This document shows positions 59,861-64,000 of a DNA stretch of 64,000 nucleotides, one piece after another. The translations under genes and the position numbers were made by a program. The notes below the pieces were generated by a model. The model had not been told where the DNA came from, ran no database searches, and saw only the letters and a list, made by a program, of their open reading frames with translations. The DNA comes from Arthrobacter sp. 24S4-2. GTDB taxonomy: Bacteria; Actinomycetota; Actinomycetes; Actinomycetales; Micrococcaceae. Location of the stretch: the NCBI RefSeq assembly GCF_005280255.1, contig NZ_CP040018.1:1054001-1118000 (forward strand), in the 5' to 3' direction. Numbering within the stretch: position 1 is the stretch's first letter; each line of letters opens with the position of its first letter.

Positions 59861-60373
59861 ATGACTGATACTACAAGCCCCGAACTGACCGCGGCCGCCG
59901 ACGGCAAGCACACAAAGTCCGGTATCCCGCACGGCTACACGAGCCTCACGCCGTTCCTAGCGATCACCTCTGCCAAGGAGGCGGTCACCTTCTACGAGGA
60001 CGTTCTCGGTGCGCGCACCGTCAATGTCACCGAGATCGGTGGAATCGTGGTCCACGCCGAATTGGACTTCGGCCAGGGGCGGCTCCAAATCGGTGAGCCC
60101 AACCCCGACTATCACCTCGTCCCGGCGCCGGGCGGCGACGATGATTGCTACTCCGTCGGCTTCTACTGCGCCGATGTGGACGCCCTCGTTGCGCGCGCCG
60201 AGCGGGCAGGCGCCACCGTCAGGGAGCCGCTGTCCACCTTTGTGTCAGGGGACCGATACGCCAGCATCCGGGACCCCTACGGTGTGCGCTGGTCCATCAT
60301 GACCCGCGTCGAGGACCTCTCCGAGGAGGAAAGCACCCAGCGCGTCGCCGACTGGGCCGCCAAGCAAGGCTGA
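59861..60373 (+). CDS. VOC-family protein (PhnB-like)
   Basis: A 170-residue protein. HGYTSLTPFLAITSAKEAVTFYEDVLGARTVNVTE and YASIRDPYGVRWSIMTRVEDL match the PhnB/glyoxalase-like VOC group. Divergent from an AraC-type regulator. The ATG at 59861 has no strong ribosome-binding site. Confidence 0.88.
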   Translation: MTDTTSPELTAAADGKHTKSGIPHGYTSLTPFLAITSAKEAVTFYEDVLGARTVNVTEIGGIVVHAELDFGQGRLQIGEPNPDYHLVPAPGGDDDCYSVGFYCADVDALVARAERAGATVREPLSTFVSGDRYASIRDPYGVRWSIMTRVEDLSEEESTQRVADWAAKQG

Positions 60374-60567
60374 ATCCGCGCACCTCACCGTAGTCCCGCA
60401 GCACCCAGACTGCCGCCGTCGTCCGCCGTCGTCCGCGGTGAACACGCCCTGCTCCCACAACTTCCGGCGGAGTACGACGGCGGCAGTCACCAGCGCGAGC
60501 GTGGAACCGGGTTCCTGCTGATGGGTTTCGATCGCCAGCCGGCCCCAGCCGGGAGGTGCAGCCCGGA

Positions 60568-61842
60568 CTATGCGTCCGAGACGCCCAGGCCCCGGGCCCG
60601 TTTTCCGGGGAACACGGTTCGAAGCTGTGCCCGGAACGTCAGTTCGCTGCGCCGGCTGACCGCGATGACGGAGAGCAGGCCTGTCAGCAGCACGATGGTG
60701 CCGCCGGCAGCCACCGACCAGCGCGCGCCGAATTCCGTGCCGATCCACCCCATGAGCGGCGCTCCGACGGCCGTGCCGCCCTGGAGGACGGCCAGGTAGA
60801 GGGCCAGTACCCGGCCCCGGAACTGCGGCTCCACGGAGAGCTGGATGGTGGTGTTGCAGCTGTTCAGGAAGGTGATCGAGGCCAGGCCCACCGGTATCAG
60901 CACTGCGGCGTAGAGCCAGAACGACGGCGACACGCTGCCTACCAGCGTGAAGAACCCGAGTCCCAGGGCCCCGCCGAGCATGAAGCGGAGCCGTGGGCCG
61001 GACCGGCGGGCCGCGAGCAGGGCGCCGGCCAAGGTGCCGACGGCCATGATGGAGCCCAGCAGCCCGAATTCACCCGGTCCCACCCCGAACTCCGCGGTGG
61101 ACATCAGTGCGTTGGTGATGGGGAAATTCATGCCGAAGGCGCCAAGGACCCCCACCATGACCAGGATGAGCACCAGGTCCGGCCGGCCCCGCACGTACCG
61201 CAGTCCCTCGGCCACCTGGTGCTTGCCCCGGACTGCCAGCGTGGCCGGGGCCAGTTCTGAGGTGCGGATCCGGAACAGCGAGATGATGACGGCGGCGAAG
61301 CTGGCCGCGTTGAGCAGGAAGACCGGCCCGGTGCCCACCCAGGCAATCAGCACGCCGGCGATGGCAGGGCCGGTGAGCCTTGCGGTGTTGAAGGACGCGG
61401 AGTTCAGGGCCACCGCATTGGCCACCTTGTCCTGCCCCACCAGTTCGGAGACGAAAGCCTGGCGGGCCGGTGCGTCAATGGCGCTGGCCAGCCCAAGGCA
61501 GAGGGCGGCCAGGTAGGCGTGCCACAGCTGGGCGGTGCCCGTCACCACCAGGAGTCCAATGGCCAACCCGCACAGGCCCATCGCCAGCTGCGTCCAGAGC
61601 AGGATCACACGCTTGCGGTGCCGGTCCGCAAGCACGCCGCCGTAGGGGCCAAGCAGCAGCATCGGCAGGAACTGCAGGCCGGTGGTGATGCCCACGGCCG
61701 TGCCGGAGTGGCTGGTGAGGACGGTCAGTACCAGCCAGTCCTGCGCCACCCGCTGCATCCACGTGCCGATGTTGGAAACCAGCGCCCCGCCTGCCCATAC
61801 GCGGTAATTGGGGTTCGCCAGCGCCTGGAACATGGCGCTCAT
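60568..61842 (-). CDS. MFS transporter (EntS-like)
   Basis: A 424-residue twelve-helix transporter of the EntS/MFS_3 group. NPNYRVWAGGALVSNIGTWMQRVAQDWLVL is the characteristic start and GVLADRHRKRVILLWTQ the loop 2-3 motif. Translation is coupled to the upstream MarR gene (four-base overlap 61839-61842). The MarR protein probably controls this exporter. Confidence 0.9.
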   Translation of the reverse strand: MSAMFQALANPNYRVWAGGALVSNIGTWMQRVAQDWLVLTVLTSHSGTAVGITTGLQFLPMLLLGPYGGVLADRHRKRVILLWTQLAMGLCGLAIGLLVVTGTAQLWHAYLAALCLGLASAIDAPARQAFVSELVGQDKVANAVALNSASFNTARLTGPAIAGVLIAWVGTGPVFLLNAASFAAVIISLFRIRTSELAPATLAVRGKHQVAEGLRYVRGRPDLVLILVMVGVLGAFGMNFPITNALMSTAEFGVGPGEFGLLGSIMAVGTLAGALLAARRSGPRLRFMLGGALGLGFFTLVGSVSPSFWLYAAVLIPVGLASITFLNSCNTTIQLSVEPQFRGRVLALYLAVLQGGTAVGAPLMGWIGTEFGARWSVAAGGTIVLLTGLLSVIAVSRRSELTFRAQLRTVFPGKRARGLGVSDA

Positions 61843-62288
61843 TTGGCGGCCAGCTGCTGCATGATACGGGCCGCCCGGCTCAGGGTCCGGCGGTCCTCGT
61901 CGCTGAGGCCGGCCACGCGTTGGGCCAGCCAGGCGGTCCGCTGCTCGCGCGCCTCGGCCAGGATGGCATCGCCGGCCGGGGTGATTCCCACCTGGACCTG
62001 GCGTCCGTCCAGCGGATGGGCTGTCCGGGTTACAAAGCCCTGCTCGGTGAGGGCATTGACGATCCGGGTCATGGACGGCGCCTGCACGTGCTCGCGTTCT
62101 GCCAGTTCGCGGAGGGTCTGCGGGCCGCCGCCGTTCAGTTGGGCCAGGACCGTGTACTGGCCGGGTGTGATCACGTCACCGGTCGCTTCCACGCGGAGCC
62201 TGCGGGAGGTGCGCATCACCGCCGTCCGAAGGTCGATGGCCAGAATGTCCGGCTTGATGCTGTCCCTGGGCTCCCGGTCCGTTGCCAT
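61839..62288 (-). CDS. MarR-family transcriptional regulator
   Basis: A 149-residue winged-helix regulator. TPGQYTVLAQLNGGGPQTLRELAEREHVQAPSMTRIVNALTEQGFVTRTAHPLDGRQVQVGITPAGDAIL contains recognition helix and wing (DGRQ). The start is ATG 62288 or GTG 62291. Directly upstream are two tandem TTAGC-N3-GCTAA palindromes, its probable autoregulatory operators. First gene of a two-gene operon with an MFS exporter. Confidence 0.92.
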   Translation of the reverse strand: MATDREPRDSIKPDILAIDLRTAVMRTSRRLRVEATGDVITPGQYTVLAQLNGGGPQTLRELAEREHVQAPSMTRIVNALTEQGFVTRTAHPLDGRQVQVGITPAGDAILAEAREQRTAWLAQRVAGLSDEDRRTLSRAARIMQQLAAK

Positions 62289-62318
62289 CACTGTGCGTTG
62301 CGCCTCCCACGAATTTAC

Positions 62319-62344
62319 TTAGCACTGCTAATTAGCTCTGCTAA
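62319..62344. promoter_or_regulatory. Two abutting palindromic MarR operators
   Basis: TTAGCACTGCTAA (62319-62331) and TTAGCTCTGCTAA (62332-62344) lie side by side about 30 bases before the MarR start. Both fit TTAGC-N3-GCTAA. Confidence 0.85.
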
Positions 62345-62349
62345 CCATT

Positions 62350-62480
62350 ATGCTCCGGCGGCGTGCAGGCGGCAAGTGCAGCGGTTGCCGCGGAGCACGT
62401 CGTCGAGCTCCAGGACTGACGTGGCGCGGCGGGAGGACTCGCAGGCGTCGAGGTGGGTTTGCCTGGCGGGCGTCAGTGAC
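62350..62480 (-). pseudogene. Remnant of a DinB/DUF664 gene
   Basis: In one minus-strand frame the sequence reads RQTHLDACESSRRATSVLELDDVLRGNR before a stop, matching the middle of the DinB protein at 37619-38116 (QQAHREACEASRLAAASLGLDDLVLGNR). Neither end of the gene is present. It occupies the first part of a 463-base gap (62345-62807); the rest of the gap shows no reliable gene, though a short frame KKNKLGWMLGGVGVAGNSW on the minus strand was noted. Confidence 0.65.
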
Positions 62481-62807
62481 TCTCAGCCGGACGCAGGCGA
62501 TATCAGTCGAAACGCAGCCGGTGTCCGGATCAGAACGTTCCACGAGTTGCCAGCAACACCCACGCCACCGAGCATCCACCCCAGTTTGTTCTTCTTCTGC
62601 GGTGCCTGGGGCCACCGATGTGGTCCGGGCTGAATGCCGTGACCATGAGGTGGTTGCATCCGTTGTCCCCCTGATCTCGTCTGGCAGCCGAGCCTGACTC
62701 TGCGCGGTGGCAGCTCGCTTGGGGATCGCGCGCGATGGGGAGTACTATTCGGGGCCGCAGCCGTCATGCGAGCATGGGCTCACGGAAACGCTGAGTAAGG
62801 GGACCTG

Positions 62808-63317
62808 ATGAAATCCAACGAACTGCTGCTGGACGCCTTCGGCCGGATCCGGGAGACCGTGGAAGCAACCCTCGAAGGGGTCGACGGCGGGTCCCTGGTC
62901 CGGCGGCCCGCAGGCACCGGAAACTCGATTGCGTGGCTGATCTGGCACCTGGGCCGGGTGGAGGATGCGCAGGTCGCCTCAGCCGCCGGCCTGAAACAGG
63001 TCTGGACCTCGCACGGGTTTGCAGACCGCTTCGACCTGCCGCTTTCAAAGCGTGACACCGGGTACGGCCATTCGAGCGAGCAGGTCGATTCGGTGAAGGC
63101 CCCGCCGGCGCTGCTGCTCGAATACTATGACGCCGTTCACCGGCAGACAGTGGGCTTTCTGGAGACCCTCGGCGACGGGGATCTCGACCGGATCGTCGAC
63201 ACCCGCTGGGACCCGCCCGTCACCCTCGGCGTGCGGCTGGTCAGCACGATCGCCGACTGCCTCCAGCACGTGGGGCAGGCCGCGTACGCCAAAGGCTTGA
63301 ACCGCGGGCGCGGGTAG
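62808..63317 (+). CDS. DinB-superfamily protein (DUF664)
   Basis: A 169-residue four-helix-bundle protein. LLLDAFGRIRETVEATLEGVDGGSLVRRPAGTGNSIAWLIWHLGRVEDAQV carries the first metal His (WHLGR) and STIADCLQHVGQAAYAKGL the last His. It resembles mycothiol-dependent-type DinB proteins. GGGGACCTG before the ATG is a weak binding site. Confidence 0.85.
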   Translation: MKSNELLLDAFGRIRETVEATLEGVDGGSLVRRPAGTGNSIAWLIWHLGRVEDAQVASAAGLKQVWTSHGFADRFDLPLSKRDTGYGHSSEQVDSVKAPPALLLEYYDAVHRQTVGFLETLGDGDLDRIVDTRWDPPVTLGVRLVSTIADCLQHVGQAAYAKGLNRGRG

Positions 63318-63371
63318 AGCGGGCAAGGGGGAGTACGACGGCGGCGCCGGGTTTGCACCCGCCGGCGAGCC

Positions 63372-64000
63372 TCAGGTGTACATGAGGGAGCCCGGCGTGG
63401 TGAGGAGCTCACCGGTTTCCAGCCAGGTCTTCAGGCCGGAGAGGATCATCGGCCAGCCGCCGTAGAGCTGCTCGTTGGCGCCTTCGCGGAGCTGGTCGTG
63501 CGTGACGGTGAGGTGGCAGGAATCGTCGCCCACCGGCTCGATCTCCCACGTGATGCGCGACGCGCCTTCGGACTTGACGTCCTCGCCCCAGAGTGCGCGC
63601 ATGGTCTGGACGAGCTTGCGCGGCGGGTCCACCTCGATGTTTTCGCCTTCGCCCAGGAGATCCCCGCCGTTGGGTCCCATCTCGAAGCGGCTGCCGGGCG
63701 TCCAGTCCGAGCTGATGGTCATGCCGAACTGGTACTTGCTGCGGATGTCGCTGTCCGTGATGGCTTCCCAGAGCCGCTCGGGGTGGTCTTGATATAGATT
63801 TCGAAGATCTTTTCCATGGGACTTTCCAATCGGGTTTTGAGGTCGCTGAGGGCAGCGGCCCATGGTTCGGCATATTTGCTGACCCAGCGGTCGTGGACCA
63901 GCCGGATGGGGACCGGATTCAGGAAGTGGAGTTTCTCCCGACCCCGACGGCGGGTGACCACCAGGCCGGCTTCCTCCAGTAGTTTGAGGTGCTTCATGAC
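63372..64000 (-). pseudogene. ArsR-type regulator fused to an SRPBCC (AHSA1) domain, frameshifted and cut by the window edge
   Basis: Beginning at the right edge, MKHLKLLEEAGLVVTRRRGREKLHFLNPVPIRLVHDRW is the end of an ArsR winged helix. Without a stop the frame runs through WAAALSDLKTRLESPMEKIFEIYIKTTP and, if one base is added to the run at 63780-63783, continues as PERLWEAITDSDIRSKYQFGMTISSDW...TWLETGELLTTPG, an AHSA1/SRPBCC domain. Such ArsR-AHSA1 fusions occur in actinobacteria; a separate SRPBCC start at the internal Met is the alternative. As printed the two parts are out of frame. Confidence 0.75.

Noticed and set aside
62481..62767. Minus-strand frame with KKNKLGWMLGGVGVA
   Set aside because: Short, without a start signal or a recognised family; possibly a fragment but not supportable.

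Overview
The window is high-GC actinobacterial DNA that looks like a member of the Micrococcaceae, most likely Arthrobacter, Pseudarthrobacter or Paenarthrobacter. The pointers are frequent GTG starts, strong G/C third-position bias, a DUF222/HNH (13E12-type) gene, DUF6457 proteins, an Rpf-like transglycosylase and an actinobacterial FdhF/YdeP oxidoreductase. The genus is inferred from gene content, not from a marker gene. No rRNA, tRNA, CRISPR array, integrase or transposase was seen.

Layout. 1-11.3 kb: a gamma-glutamyltransferase, small enzymes and membrane proteins, a frameshifted Rpf/LysM protein, a frameshifted UvrA2-like ATPase and an adenine/adenosine deaminase-like gene. 11.3-18.8 kb: a CPBP protease, a formate-dehydrogenase-like molybdoenzyme with a DUF6457 neighbour, an aldo/keto reductase, and an odd winged-helix/Lys-Ala-linker/X25 protein. 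18.8-29 kb: a GH13 glucosidase with a tiny Pro-rich protein, a tandem lipoprotein duplication with one broken copy, acylphosphatase, TerC, a second DUF6457, an HNH protein and an exported glycerophosphodiesterase.

29-36 kb is a beta-galactoside uptake and hydrolysis operon: GH42 galactosidase, two LplB/YtcP-type permeases, a lipoprotein binding protein and a DUF624 protein. 41.7-48.3 kb is a second sugar locus: a GH3 glucosidase divergent from a Gfo/Idh/MocA dehydrogenase, a DUF6807 protein, a cupin and a LacI repressor. The same element, GATAGTTTCTA, sits in front of both loci. This suggests that the single LacI protein controls them together, so that oligosaccharide import, cleavage and oxidation of released sugars are induced jointly.

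36-41.7 kb and 48.3-64 kb hold mostly accessory genes: an exported amidohydrolase, DinB-family proteins, VOC proteins, MarR/AraC/ArsR/XRE regulators with visible operators, a solitary cytochrome oxidase subunit I, a DUF1326-DUF2182 pair and three MFS exporters. Several decayed fragments lie between them (alpha/beta hydrolase, DUF2975, rhodanese, methyltransferase, DinB).

Two window-wide patterns stand out. Eight genes are split by what reads as a one-base deletion beside a short G or C run, which looks more like sequence error than true decay. Separately, 15-bp tandem repeats, mostly built on a GAA.CC core, recur at gene edges.
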